Positions 1 through 8,231 of a DNA stretch of 24,778 bases are shown one piece after another. This DNA comes from an uncultured Eubacterium sp. (GTDB lineage: Bacteria > Bacillota > Clostridia > Lachnospirales > Lachnospiraceae), in assembly GCA_900551945.1 (NCBI GenBank), contig URYE01000033.1:1-24778 (forward strand), given 5' to 3'. The stretch's first letter is position 1. The number at the start of each line of letters is the position of its first letter. The notes below the pieces were generated by a model. It was not told where the DNA came from and did no database searches. It was given only the letters and a program-made list of their open reading frames with translations. The position numbers were made by a program, and so were the translations under genes.

Positions 1-92
1 AATATATGCTTAAAGAAGTTATAAACTAAGTGGCTAAAAATTTTATAGATTATGGTGGAAAGTAGTCAGAAAGGGCAAGTATAAGGTATATT

Positions 93-131
93 AAGCTTGA
101 ATTTTTATGTAAAATACAAAAATTCAAGCTT
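93..131. repeat. Perfect 14-bp inverted repeat, terminator-like, upstream of icd
   Basis: Arms at 93-106 and 118-131 are exact reverse complements and begin and end with a HindIII-type AAGCTT; the loop is 11 nt. There is no clean T-run after either arm, so it is only terminator-like. The first ~30 bases of the window may hold the tail of an upstream plus-strand gene (short frames end in TAA at 22-24 and 27-29), but nothing there can be identified. Bases 132-179 show nothing else. Confidence 0.55.
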
Positions 132-179
132 CTTATGTGATTGTAACTTAATAGCAATGGGAATATTAAATAATTTATA

Positions 180-208
180 TTTACAAAATAGCGAAAATAT
201 TTTATAAT
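180..208 (+). promoter_or_regulatory. Sigma-A-type promoter for icd
   Basis: TTTACA at 180-185 and TATAAT at 203-208 are separated by exactly 17 bp: one mismatch from consensus at -35 and none at -10. Transcription would begin near 214, giving a short leader of about 30 nt that carries the icd ribosome binding site. Confidence 0.75.
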
Positions 209-243
209 TTAAGAAAAAGTTTATGAAAAGAGGAGTAATTGGC

Positions 244-1452
244 ATGGAAAAGATTAAGATGACAACACCGCTTGTTGAAATGGACGGCGATGAAATGACA
301 AGAGTACTTTGGAAACTTATAAAAGATGAACTTTTAAGTCCATTTATTGAGTTAAACACTGAGTATTACGACCTCGGTCTTGTACACAGAAATGAAACTA
401 ATGACGAAGTTACAGTAGCTTCTGCAGAAGCAACAAAGAAATACGGTGTTGCCGTAAAGTGTGCTACAATTACACCTAATGCGGCAAGAGTTAAAGAATA
501 TGATTTAAAGGAAATGTATAAAAGTCCTAATGGAACTATAAGAGCTATGCTTGATGGTACTGTATTTAGAGCACCAATTATTGTTAAAGGTATTGAGCCT
601 TATGTTAAGACTTGGAAAAAGCCTATCACAATAGCAAGACATGCTTATGGTGATGTGTATAAAGCTTCTGAGATGAAGGTTGAAGGTGCTGGTAAGGCAG
701 AGCTTGTATTTACTGATGAAAATGGTAACGAAACAAGAGAGCTTATACATAACTTTAAAGGAGCTGGTGTGCTTCAAGGTATGCACAACCTTAATTCTTC
801 AATAGAAAGTTTTGCAAGAAGCTGTTTTAACTTTGCACTTGAAACAAAGCAGGATTTGTGGTTTGCTACTAAGGATACTATTTCAAAGAAGTATGACCAC
901 ACATTCAAGGACATTTTTCAAGAAATATACGACAATGAATACGATGAGAAGTTTAAGGAAGCAGGAATTACTTACTTCTATACATTAATAGATGATGCAG
1001 TTGCAAGAGTTATGCGTTCAGAAGGTGGTTATATCTGGGCTTGTAAGAACTATGACGGCGATGTTATGAGTGATATGGTAGCTACAGCATTTGGTTCACT
1101 TTCAATGATGACATCAGTGCTTGTGTCACCAGATGGTAATTACGAATATGAAGCTGCTCATGGAACAGTTCAAAGGCATTATTATAAGCACCTTAAGGGA
1201 GAAGAAACATCAACTAATCCAATCGCTACAATTTACGCATGGACAGGTGCATTAAGAAAGCGTGGAGAACTTGATAATATTCCAGAGCTTGGTGAATTTG
1301 CAGATAAGCTTGAAAGAGCTTGTATCAAGACAATCGAAGATGGACAGATGACAAAAGACCTTGCTCTTATTACAACACTTGATAATCCTAAAGTACTTAA
1401 TACACAGGATTTCATTAAGGCAGTAAGAACAACACTTGAAGGTCTTTTATAA
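244..1452 (+). CDS. icd: NADP-dependent isocitrate dehydrogenase, eukaryote-like (type II)
   Basis: Converts isocitrate to 2-oxoglutarate with reduction of NADP in the cytoplasm, supplying 2-oxoglutarate for glutamate synthesis. The 402-residue protein matches the eukaryotic-type IDH family throughout: the substrate-binding SPNGTIR segment (S94 to R100), [10 protein letters not shown], the metal-binding [12 protein letters not shown], and [12 protein letters not shown], whose Arg-His pair is the usual NADP-specificity signature of this family. An in-frame ATG lies 21 nt upstream at 223, but AGAGGAG at 229-235 is correctly spaced only for ATG 244, so 244 is the start. The gene has its own promoter and terminator and is probably monocistronic. 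No citrate synthase or aconitase gene is nearby. Confidence 0.95.
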   Translation: MEKIKMTTPLVEMDGDEMTRVLWKLIKDELLSPFIELNTEYYDLGLVHRNETNDEVTVASAEATKKYGVAVKCATITPNAARVKEYDLKEMYKSPNGTIRAMLDGTVFRAPIIVKGIEPYVKTWKKPITIARHAYGDVYKASEMKVEGAGKAELVFTDENGNETRELIHNFKGAGVLQGMHNLNSSIESFARSCFNFALETKQDLWFATKDTISKKYDHTFKDIFQEIYDNEYDEKFKEAGITYFYTLIDDAVARVMRSEGGYIWACKNYDGDVMSDMVATAFGSLSMMTSVLVSPDGNYEYEAAHGTVQRHYYKHLKGEETSTNPIATIYAWTGALRKRGELDNIPELGEFADKLERACIKTIEDGQMTKDLALITTLDNPKVLNTQDFIKAVRTTLEGLL

Positions 1453-1470
1453 TAACTGATAAGTTTAAAG

Positions 1471-1526
1471 TGGGGTTGTCGCACTGGTTAAGAATTTCTT
1501 AGTGCAACAGCCCCATTTCTAAATTT
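1471..1526 (+). terminator. Rho-independent terminator of icd
   Basis: Stem arms 1471-1485 and 1501-1515 (TGGGGTTG... against ...CAGCCCCA) pair over 15 positions with one G-T wobble and one mismatch, and a T-rich stretch follows (1516-1526). The loop contains GGTTAAGAATTTCTT, which shares 13 nt (GTTAAGAATTTCT) with the left arm of the cloverleaf repeat at 13395-13550. Confidence 0.75.
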
Positions 1527-1580
1527 ATGCGAACAACGAGTCAAAGTCTGTGCTTGCACAAGAGCTTGACGACTGTTGTT
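1524..1580. repeat. Post-terminator structured repeat, copy A
   Basis: Begins TTTATGCGAACAACGAG and continues into GTGCTTGCAC. Paired segments: AACAAC 1532-1537 with GTTGTT 1575-1580; GTCAA 1540-1544 with TTGAC 1566-1570; and a small hairpin TGTG-CTTG-CACA (1549-1560). It lies immediately past the icd terminator. Related copies are at 14873-14918, 17768-17821 and, as a half copy, 10473-10496. Confidence 0.7.
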
Positions 1581-1609
1581 TTGGTGACGGTTGTGTAAAT
1601 TATTATAAA
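1581..1609 (+). promoter_or_regulatory. Candidate promoter for pgsA
   Basis: TATAAA at 1604-1609 has TTGGTG 17 bp upstream (1581-1586). The -10 is good but the -35 matches only TTG. It is placed reasonably between the icd terminator and pgsA, so a promoter is expected somewhere here. Confidence 0.3.
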
Positions 1610-1633
1610 TAATAAGTTTAAAGGGTGATTACT

Positions 1634-2227
1634 ATGGAATTTCATTTTAAAATAAAAGATTTAGTAGCAATACCTAATATATTGTGTTATTTAAGAATCA
1701 TTATGGTGGGGGTGTTTTTATACATTTATAATACAGCTACAAGTCAAAATGATTATTATATAGCAATGCTTGTTGTAATGGTAGCGGGAATTACTGACTT
1801 TTTAGATGGACGTATTGCAAGAAAGTTTAATATGATAACAGATTTAGGAAAAGTAATTGACCCAGTGGCAGACAAGCTTATGCAGTTTGCAATGCTTATA
1901 ACACTTACATTTAATGTCAAGAATATGTATATGCTTACTATTTACCTTATTATAAAAGAAGTTGTACTTGCATTGATAGCATTTATAATATTAAAAACTA
2001 AAGGTAGACGACTTAATGGCGCTAAGTGGTATGGCAAGGTGTGTACGGCTGTGCTTTATGTTGTAATGTTAGTGTTTGTGGCAGTTCCTCAGCTTAACGC
2101 TTATTTAAGAAATGCACTTCTTATTGTATGTGCGGCAGCAATTACACTTTCATTTGTAATGTATATAAGATTGTATATAATAATGATTAAAGATAGCAGA
2201 CATAATACTAAAAATGTATTATACTAA
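1634..2227 (+). CDS. pgsA: CDP-diacylglycerol--glycerol-3-phosphate 3-phosphatidyltransferase
   Basis: Makes phosphatidylglycerol phosphate from CDP-diacylglycerol and glycerol-3-phosphate, the committed step of acidic phospholipid synthesis, in the membrane. The 197-residue protein carries the full CDP-alcohol phosphotransferase signature D-G-x2-A-R-x8-G-x3-D-x3-D (starting DGRIAR, ending in DPVADK) between hydrophobic segments, and opens with the family-typical IPNILCYLRI. A GTG nine nt upstream (1625) lies inside the AAAGGGTG ribosome binding site, so ATG 1634 is the start. Other CDP-alcohol transferases share the signature; length and the N-terminus favour PgsA. It is followed by two more membrane-protein genes on the same strand. 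Confidence 0.88.
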   Translation: MEFHFKIKDLVAIPNILCYLRIIMVGVFLYIYNTATSQNDYYIAMLVVMVAGITDFLDGRIARKFNMITDLGKVIDPVADKLMQFAMLITLTFNVKNMYMLTIYLIIKEVVLALIAFIILKTKGRRLNGAKWYGKVCTAVLYVVMLVFVAVPQLNAYLRNALLIVCAAAITLSFVMYIRLYIIMIKDSRHNTKNVLY

Positions 2228-2275
2228 CAGTAAGAGATTATGCGGATTATAATATTCGCTTAGAAATGAGGAAAA

Positions 2276-2866
2276 ATGTTAAGTTATAGTTTTCGTGGAA
2301 TGGATTTGTGCCAATTAGCAATATGGTTTTTTATATATAGCTTTCTTGGTTGGGCAATGGAATGTGTTGTTATAAGAAAGCAGTTAGGCTACTGGGAGAA
2401 TAGAGGTTTTGCAAAATTGCCATTCTGCGTTATATATGGTTTTGGTGTATTTATAGCATTTCATATATTTGCACCAATAGAAAAGAATTATTTTGCAATA
2501 TACTTTTTCGGTTGTATATGTGCAACTATATTTGAATATCTTACTGCACAGCTTATGATTAAGCTTTTTGGTAAGGTGTGGTGGAATTATGACCACGAAA
2601 GATTTAACTATAAAGGAATACTTTGTCTTAAAAGTACTTTAGGTTGGGGACTTTTAGCATTAATTATATTTGGCTTTCTTAATGCAGTTATTGAGAATTT
2701 TGTACATGGAATAAATGAAAGAATTGTAGCAATAATAAGTCCTATTCTTGTTACTTCATATTTATTAGACTTTTCTTATAACTTTTTAAGAAGAATAGAA
2801 CTTAATTCGATTAAAGTAGCAGTAAATGATTTTAAACATAATCATTTTACAAGGAACTTTAGGTAA
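2276..2866 (+). CDS. CmpB-type putative ABC-transporter membrane protein
   Basis: A 196-residue polytopic membrane protein with about five hydrophobic segments. It resembles the family called putative ABC-transporter type IV (CmpB), common in clostridia: the opening SFLGWAMECVVI, then GYWENRGF, LPFCVIYGFG and the conserved Trp/Tyr-rich segment KVWWNYDHERFNYKG. No ATP-binding partner is encoded beside it, so the transporter label is only a family name and the real function is unknown. GAGGAAAA just upstream of ATG 2276 serves as ribosome binding site. It lies 48 nt after pgsA and 47 nt before the glycerophosphodiesterase, consistent with one transcript devoted to membrane lipids or envelope. 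Confidence 0.75.
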   Translation: MLSYSFRGMDLCQLAIWFFIYSFLGWAMECVVIRKQLGYWENRGFAKLPFCVIYGFGVFIAFHIFAPIEKNYFAIYFFGCICATIFEYLTAQLMIKLFGKVWWNYDHERFNYKGILCLKSTLGWGLLALIIFGFLNAVIENFVHGINERIVAIISPILVTSYLLDFSYNFLRRIELNSIKVAVNDFKHNHFTRNFR

Positions 2867-2913
2867 ATTCACAACATTGAGTTGTGGCAAGTTTTGTATT
2901 GGAAGTGGTTTTT

Positions 2914-4722
2914 ATGTTTGGCTCATTAAAAAAAGATTTGGAAATGTTAAGAAGTAGTAAAAGGAATATTATTATTTTTGAAATAACATACAAACTTGCG
3001 GCAACGGCAATAATATATCCTTGTATTTTATTTCTTTTACATTATGCAATGAAATTTACGGGAGTGAAGTATCTTACAAATGAATATATAGCTACTACAC
3101 TTACTAATCCAATAGTTATAATATTTATTATTTTAGGACTTATATTTTTAGCTTTGTATTGTTTTTTTGAAATGAGTTTTCTTGTTATGTGTTTTGAAGG
3201 AAACAGGAAAAAAAGTGATGCCACGATTTTTCAGTGTGTATACACAGCTGTTAAAGAATTTTTTGCAAGAATTAATATAAAAAATATATGGGCATTTTTC
3301 TTTGAACTTTTAATTATTGTATTTATAAATGTTGCTGTATTTTGTAACATATTGTATTCACAGACGATAGTTAATCTATTAAAAACAGCAATATTATATA
3401 CAGGAATATTTCCAAAGGTATTATTTATATTAGGAATAATTACTATTTATGTATTCGTTATAAGGGGAGTGTTTGTATTTAATATATTTTTCCTTGAGAA
3501 GGAAAATGTTATTGAAGCATATAAAAAAAGTGCTTCAATGGTGAAAAAACATTTATTTGGCGTTATATATTCAATTGTAATGTATAATATATGTGTAATT
3601 GCATTTATTGGAGTAGTTTATGTTATCTTGTCAGCCGTACTTATAGCAGGTGTTAAGTTTCTTGATATGGCATATATGGGAAGTACTATATATTTATCAA
3701 TGTTAAGATACATTCGTAAAGCTGTTAAGTTTTTTATGGTATATACTTGTATTCCAATCTCTTTTGCAGTTATAACAAGGCGTTATTATAAATATGCAGA
3801 TATAGACAATATAAAAGTGAGCATAACAAGTCATAGTGAAAAAAGACATGATTTTAATAAGTTTATTTATTATATAGTTTTATTTGCTTCTATTATTATT
3901 AATACAATTTATGTTGTTAAAACATTTAATAAAAATCCCTTTGATAAAATAGCAGTATTTCATGAAACGAATATAACTGCTCATAGAGGGGGTGCGCTTT
4001 TAGCCCCTGAAAATACACTTGCGGCCTTTGACAAGGCTATAAGTAATAGAGTGGATTATATTGAACTTGATGTAAGGCAGACTAGAGATGGTGAGATTGT
4101 AATAATGCACGATGCAAATGCAAAAAGAACGACAGGTGTAGACCGTTATATTAGTGATATGACACTTGATGAAGTTAAAAGACTTGACGCAGGTTCATTT
4201 TTTAGCAAAGAATACGTAGGTGAACAAGTGCCAACTTTGCAAGAAGTGTTAGAGCTTACTAAAGGAAAAGTAAAATTAAATATCGAGATTAAAACTTCAT
4301 TAAATGATAGCGATATAGCAGGTAAAGTTGTAAAAATAATACAAGAATATGAAGCACAAGAAGATTGTGAAATTACATCTTTTGACTATAATACTCTAAA
4401 AAAAATAAAAGAATATGATGAAAATATTAAAACAGGATATATTCTTTCTGTTGCTTATGGGACATTTTACGATACAGACGAAGTGGATTTTTTTAGTATG
4501 AATGCTTCGTTTTTGTCAAAAAGGTTAATTGACGCAATACACAAATCTGGTAAAGAAGTGTACGCATGGACTGTTAATAATGAGATTTCAATAAAAAATC
4601 TTTCTAACAAGGGCGTTGATAATATAATAACAGATGAATATGTGATTGCAAAAGAAACGGTTTTATCAAGAGATACAGCAGAAACGCTTGTTAATATGGC
4701 AAGATATGTTTTTAATAGATAA
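2914..4722 (+). CDS. Membrane-anchored glycerophosphodiester phosphodiesterase
   Basis: Probably hydrolyses glycerophosphodiesters (lipid head-group products or teichoic-acid-like polymers) to glycerol-3-phosphate and an alcohol, with the catalytic domain on the far side of the membrane. The 602-residue protein has about 340 N-terminal residues of repeated hydrophobic segments, resembling the GPDPase membrane domain, followed by a GDPD domain from about residue 353. Visible active-site features are the HRG motif (H357), ELD (E384, D386), and MHD (H399), with the conserved APENT segment after HRG. A GTG at 2884 extends the frame by ten residues but has no ribosome binding site; GGAAGTGG precedes ATG 2914, so the latter is chosen. 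Its substrate cannot be told from sequence. It sits between the CmpB-like gene and ptsI. Confidence 0.88.
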   Translation: MFGSLKKDLEMLRSSKRNIIIFEITYKLAATAIIYPCILFLLHYAMKFTGVKYLTNEYIATTLTNPIVIIFIILGLIFLALYCFFEMSFLVMCFEGNRKKSDATIFQCVYTAVKEFFARINIKNIWAFFFELLIIVFINVAVFCNILYSQTIVNLLKTAILYTGIFPKVLFILGIITIYVFVIRGVFVFNIFFLEKENVIEAYKKSASMVKKHLFGVIYSIVMYNICVIAFIGVVYVILSAVLIAGVKFLDMAYMGSTIYLSMLRYIRKAVKFFMVYTCIPISFAVITRRYYKYADIDNIKVSITSHSEKRHDFNKFIYYIVLFASIIINTIYVVKTFNKNPFDKIAVFHETNITAHRGGALLAPENTLAAFDKAISNRVDYIELDVRQTRDGEIVIMHDANAKRTTGVDRYISDMTLDEVKRLDAGSFFSKEYVGEQVPTLQEVLELTKGKVKLNIEIKTSLNDSDIAGKVVKIIQEYEAQEDCEITSFDYNTLKKIKEYDENIKTGYILSVAYGTFYDTDEVDFFSMNASFLSKRLIDAIHKSGKEVYAWTVNNEISIKNLSNKGVDNIITDEYVIAKETVLSRDTAETLVNMARYVFNR

Positions 4723-4769
4723 ATTAATAGGTATAAAAACTGCTTGAGAGTAGAGAAAGGCGTGCGAGT

Positions 4770-6488
4770 ATGATAAGAGGAATTGGTACATCTAAAGGTA
4801 TTGGCATGGGAAATGCCGTTTTAGTAGATATTAAGGATACAGAGTTTGAAGTTATAAATATAGAAGATGTCAATGCAGAAAAGGTGCGTTTTAAAGAAGC
4901 TGTTGAAGAATTTATAAAAACAACACAAACAGTTATTGAGCAGTTAAGTAGTAAGCTTAAAGATAACAATAATACTGCACTTGTAATGCAAAATCAAATA
5001 TACATTATAAAAGACCCTGAAATGACACAAGGGGTCAATGATATTATTGAAAGTGAAAAAATATGTGCAGAAGCAGCATTTGACGCAATTTGCAATAAAT
5101 TTATAAAAATATTTCAAGCTATGGATAATGAAGCCATGAACCAAAGAGTTGCTGATATTGAAGACTTGAGAAACCACGTTATTGATATTCTTATGGGAGT
5201 AAAGAGAGTAGATTTGACAAGTCTTAAACCACAAACGATTATTGTAGCAAAAGAGCTTCGTCCATCAATTACGGCTTCTATGGATATTGATAATGTAGTT
5301 GGTATTATTGCAGAAAATGGCGGTGAAACTTCACATGCAGCTATTCTTGCTAGAGCTCTTGAGATACCAGCAGTTCTTAATGTTAAAAATGCTTGCAAAC
5401 TTATTAAAAATGAAGATTATGTAATTGTAGATGGTGAATATGGAGAAATATTTGTCAATCCAATAGAACGAACTGTAAGAATTTATGAAAAAAAGAGAAG
5501 ACGTTTTCTTGAAGTGCAAGAAGAATTAAAGCAATATGTGAATAAAGAAACTTGTACGGCTGATAATATAAAAGTATGCCTTGCGGCAAATATTGGAAAT
5601 GCTGATGATGCTACAAAGGCTATGACAGCAGGAGCAGAAGGTGTTGGACTTTTTAGAACTGAATTTTTATTTATGAATGGTGTTAAAATGCCAACAGAAG
5701 AAGAACAATTTGAAGCATATAAAAAAGCAGTAATTCTTTGCAAAGATAAGTTTTTAACAATTAGGACACTTGATATAGGTGGCGATAAAGATATTCCCTA
5801 TATGGGGCTTGCAAAGGAAAATAATCCATTTTTAGGTTACAGAGCTATAAGGTTTTGTCTTGACAGAGTTGATGTATTTACGGTACAGTTAAGGGCAATA
5901 TTAAGAGCAAGTGCATTTGGGCGAATAAGAATAATGCTTCCAATGATTACAAGTGTTAATGAAGTTAGACAAGTTAAAAATATTATTGGTAAGCTTATGA
6001 ATAATCTTGAAAAGGATAATATAGAGTTTGATAAAAATATTCAAATTGGTGTTATGATAGAAACGCCAGCGGCGGCAATGATGGCTGATGTGCTTGCAAA
6101 GGAAACTGACTTTTTCTCAATAGGAACTAATGACCTTACGCAATATGTAATGGCAGTAGACAGAGGGAATGAAAATGTTGCATATCTTTATTCTGTCTTT
6201 AATCCTGCGGTGCTTAGATTTATAAAGAGAATTATTAAGGCGGGGAAAGAAGAAGGAATTGAAGTTGGTATGTGTGGTGAGGCAGCAGGCAACCCAGCTA
6301 TGATACCACTTTTACTTGCTTATGGGCTTGACGAGTTTAGTGTGACACCATCTAAGGTGCTTGAAACTAGGAAAAATATCGCTTCTTGGACTATGAAAGA
6401 GGCTTGTGAGTTGGAGAGTAAGGTGGCGAATATGGTTACTGAAAAAGAAGTTGCGATGTATCTTAATGATTATATTGCTAATAAATAA
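4770..6488 (+). CDS. ptsI: Phosphoenolpyruvate-protein phosphotransferase (PTS Enzyme I)
   Basis: First enzyme of the sugar phosphotransferase system: takes phosphate from PEP onto a histidine and passes it to HPr in the cytoplasm. At 572 residues it is the normal family length, and key residues fall where they do in the E. coli enzyme: phosphorylated H189 in GGETSHAAI, R296 in GLFRTEF, GTNDLTQY, and C502 in MCGEAAGN. It starts at ATG 4770 behind GAGAAAGG, 47 nt after the GDPD gene and possibly co-transcribed with it. No ptsH (HPr) or sugar-specific component is in the window, so this is a general rather than sugar-linked locus. The 3' end runs directly into the hairpin/tandem-repeat region; its stop codon is 14 nt from the hairpin. 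Confidence 0.96.
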   Translation: MIRGIGTSKGIGMGNAVLVDIKDTEFEVINIEDVNAEKVRFKEAVEEFIKTTQTVIEQLSSKLKDNNNTALVMQNQIYIIKDPEMTQGVNDIIESEKICAEAAFDAICNKFIKIFQAMDNEAMNQRVADIEDLRNHVIDILMGVKRVDLTSLKPQTIIVAKELRPSITASMDIDNVVGIIAENGGETSHAAILARALEIPAVLNVKNACKLIKNEDYVIVDGEYGEIFVNPIERTVRIYEKKRRRFLEVQEELKQYVNKETCTADNIKVCLAANIGNADDATKAMTAGAEGVGLFRTEFLFMNGVKMPTEEEQFEAYKKAVILCKDKFLTIRTLDIGGDKDIPYMGLAKENNPFLGYRAIRFCLDRVDVFTVQLRAILRASAFGRIRIMLPMITSVNEVRQVKNIIGKLMNNLEKDNIEFDKNIQIGVMIETPAAAMMADVLAKETDFFSIGTNDLTQYVMAVDRGNENVAYLYSVFNPAVLRFIKRIIKAGKEEGIEVGMCGEAAGNPAMIPLLLAYGLDEFSVTPSKVLETRKNIASWTMKEACELESKVANMVTEKEVAMYLNDYIANK

Positions 6489-6502
6489 CTTATGGTGTGA
6501 AG

Positions 6503-6657
6503 GGATATAGGACTTATATAAATAAACACACACCAGTGAAAGTACAATTATCTATATATGTATGCCCTCGTCAAACAAGGGTGTTTGCCGCTGTCATACA
6601 TATATAGATAATTGTTCTTTAAATGGTGCATTTATTATTTATATAAGTCCTATATCC
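6503..6657. repeat. Long covarying hairpin element, copy 1
   Basis: A 155-nt fold-back. Outer arms 6503-6525 and 6635-6657 are a perfect 23-bp stem; CACCA 6531-6535 pairs with TGGTG 6624-6628; inner arms 6544-6564 and 6595-6615 are a perfect 21-bp stem; the apex CAAACA-AGGG-TGTTTG (6572-6587) is a further hairpin. Fixed motifs shared with the copies at 10195 and 18471 are CACACACCAG, TATGCC, GTGTT, TTGTTCTTT and AATGGTG. It sits 14 nt past the ptsI stop. TGTGAAG flanks it on the left and TGACGGAAGG on the right; similar flanks recur in the tandem repeat that follows. Confidence 0.92.
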
Positions 6658-6900
6658 TGACGGAAGGTTTTCTTTATTCTATTTATTAGCAAAATATGGG
6701 TGGAGTGGTTGGCGATAGTTAATGTGTGAAGTACTATAGTCTGACGGGAAGTTGGCTGGCTTTTTCCGCAAAATATTAAAGGGTGTAGTGGTTGGAGATA
6801 TTTAATGTGTGAAGTATTATAGATTGATGAAAGAGTGGTTGGCTTTATTAGCAAAATATTAAAGGGTGTGGTGGTTGGTGATGGTTAATAAATGTAAGAT
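6658..6900 (+). repeat. Three imperfect tandem units of about 83 bp
   Basis: Units 6658-6741, 6742-6824 and 6825 to about 6900 each run TGACGG(A/G)A..., a T-rich part, GCAAAATAT, a G-rich part ending GTGGTTGG, then (T)TTAATGTGTGAAG and a short ATAG-containing joint; the third unit is the most degenerate. The joints between units resemble the hairpin flanks with the hairpin missing. The G-rich parts (such as GGGTGTGGTGGTTGG in unit 3) contain four GG runs. No convincing coding frame is present. The remaining bases to hflX (6901-6966) hold a TATAAT at 6905-6910 without a good -35 and the hflX ribosome binding site. Confidence 0.8.
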
Positions 6901-6966
6901 TGTTTATAATATGGAATTTGAAAAAATGTAGAATATTTAGGAATATTTGTTATATAAGGAGGTCAT

Positions 6967-8211
6967 ATGGCGCAGGTATATGATACTGAGGAGGAGATTG
7001 AAAGGGTTATTCTTGTCGGGGTTCAGCTTGATGATGATGAAGATGCGGAGAGTTCGCTTGAGGAGTTAAAGGAGCTTGCAAAAACGGCAGGAGCGGAAAC
7101 GGTTGGTAAGGTTATTCAGCCTAGAGATAGTTTTCATCCAGCTACTTATATTGGTAAGGGTAAGTTAGAAGAAGTTAGGGAGCTTATTGTAAAACTTGAC
7201 GCAACTGGAATAATTTGTGATGATGAATTGTCACCAGCACAACTTAAAAATCTTGAAGATGAGCTTAACACTAAAGTTATGGATAGAACTATGGTTATCC
7301 TTGACATTTTTGCGGCACATGCAACAACAAGTGAAGGTAAAATACAGGTTGAAATGGCTCAGTTAAAATATAGAATGACAAGACTTGCAGGACTTGGAAC
7401 TACACTTTCTAGACTAGGTGGTGGTATTGGAACAAGAGGGCCAGGTGAAAAGAAGATAGAAACTGACAGAAGAATTATTCGTGACAGAGTGACAAAGTTA
7501 TCAAGACAATTAAAAGAAGTTGAAAGTCACAGAGAAGTTACAAGACAACAAAGAAGTGAAGACAGTGTTATGACTGCTGCCATAGTAGGTTATACTAACG
7601 CAGGTAAGTCAACACTACTTAATCACTTAACAAATGCAGATGTATTATCTCAAGATAAGTTATTTGCAACTCTTGACCCTACAACAAGAATGTTAAAGCT
7701 TACTAATGGAGAGAAAATTCTTCTTACAGATACAGTAGGGTTTATAAGAAAGCTTCCACATAATCTTATAGAAGCATTTAAAAGTACACTTGAAGAAGCA
7801 AAATATGCAGATATAATTATTCATGTAGTGGATTGTTCTAATCCTGATATGGATAGACAGATTGCAACTGTTTATGAAACATTACAACAGCTTGAAGTAA
7901 AAGATAAGACAGTTATTACTTTATTTAACAAATGTGATAAACTTACAGAAGTTCCAGTACTTAAAGACCTTAAGGCAAAATACACTATTAATATATCAGC
8001 TTATCGTGGAGATGGACTTGATAAGCTTGATGAAGTTTTACAAGAAATTATTAAAGAGAGCAGAATATATATTGAAAGGTGTTTTGCTTATAATGAAGCA
8101 GGTAAGATACAGCTTATAAGACAACATGGTCAGCTTCAAAAAGAAGAATACACTGAAAATGGAATAGAAGTACAAGCTTATGTGCCAAAGTCAATATATG
8201 GAAGACTTTGA
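6967..8211 (+). CDS. hflX: Ribosome-associated GTPase HflX
   Basis: GTPase that binds the 50S subunit and helps split or rescue stalled ribosomes in the cytoplasm. The 414-residue protein has the HflX-specific N-terminal domain (including ATYIGKGKLEEV and the Gly-rich linker GGGIGTRGPGEKKIE), then the GTP-binding domain with G1 GYTNAGKST (208-216), G3 DTVGF (255-259) and G4 NKCD (321-324), and the HflX C-terminal region. AAGGAGG ends three nt before ATG 6967, a strong if close ribosome binding site. It is followed on the same strand by folA after 111 nt that contain AT-rich hairpins, so co-transcription is uncertain. Confidence 0.95.
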   Translation: MAQVYDTEEEIERVILVGVQLDDDEDAESSLEELKELAKTAGAETVGKVIQPRDSFHPATYIGKGKLEEVRELIVKLDATGIICDDELSPAQLKNLEDELNTKVMDRTMVILDIFAAHATTSEGKIQVEMAQLKYRMTRLAGLGTTLSRLGGGIGTRGPGEKKIETDRRIIRDRVTKLSRQLKEVESHREVTRQQRSEDSVMTAAIVGYTNAGKSTLLNHLTNADVLSQDKLFATLDPTTRMLKLTNGEKILLTDTVGFIRKLPHNLIEAFKSTLEEAKYADIIIHVVDCSNPDMDRQIATVYETLQQLEVKDKTVITLFNKCDKLTEVPVLKDLKAKYTINISAYRGDGLDKLDEVLQEIIKESRIYIERCFAYNEAGKIQLIRQHGQLQKEEYTENGIEVQAYVPKSIYGRL

Positions 8212-8231
8212 TATTATGAATAAAGTTTTTT

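Noticed and set aside
1..222. Tail of an upstream gene
   Set aside because: Two frames end in TAA within the first 29 bases, but too few codons are visible to support a gene.
6503..6657. Integron attC site as an explanation of the hairpin family
   Set aside because: The fold-back length is similar, but the conserved RYYYAAC/GTTRRRY core sites are missing and there is no integron integrase or cassette array.
6658..6900. CRISPR array
   Set aside because: Units are about 83 bp, imperfect throughout, with no short constant repeat separated by unique spacers, and no cas genes.
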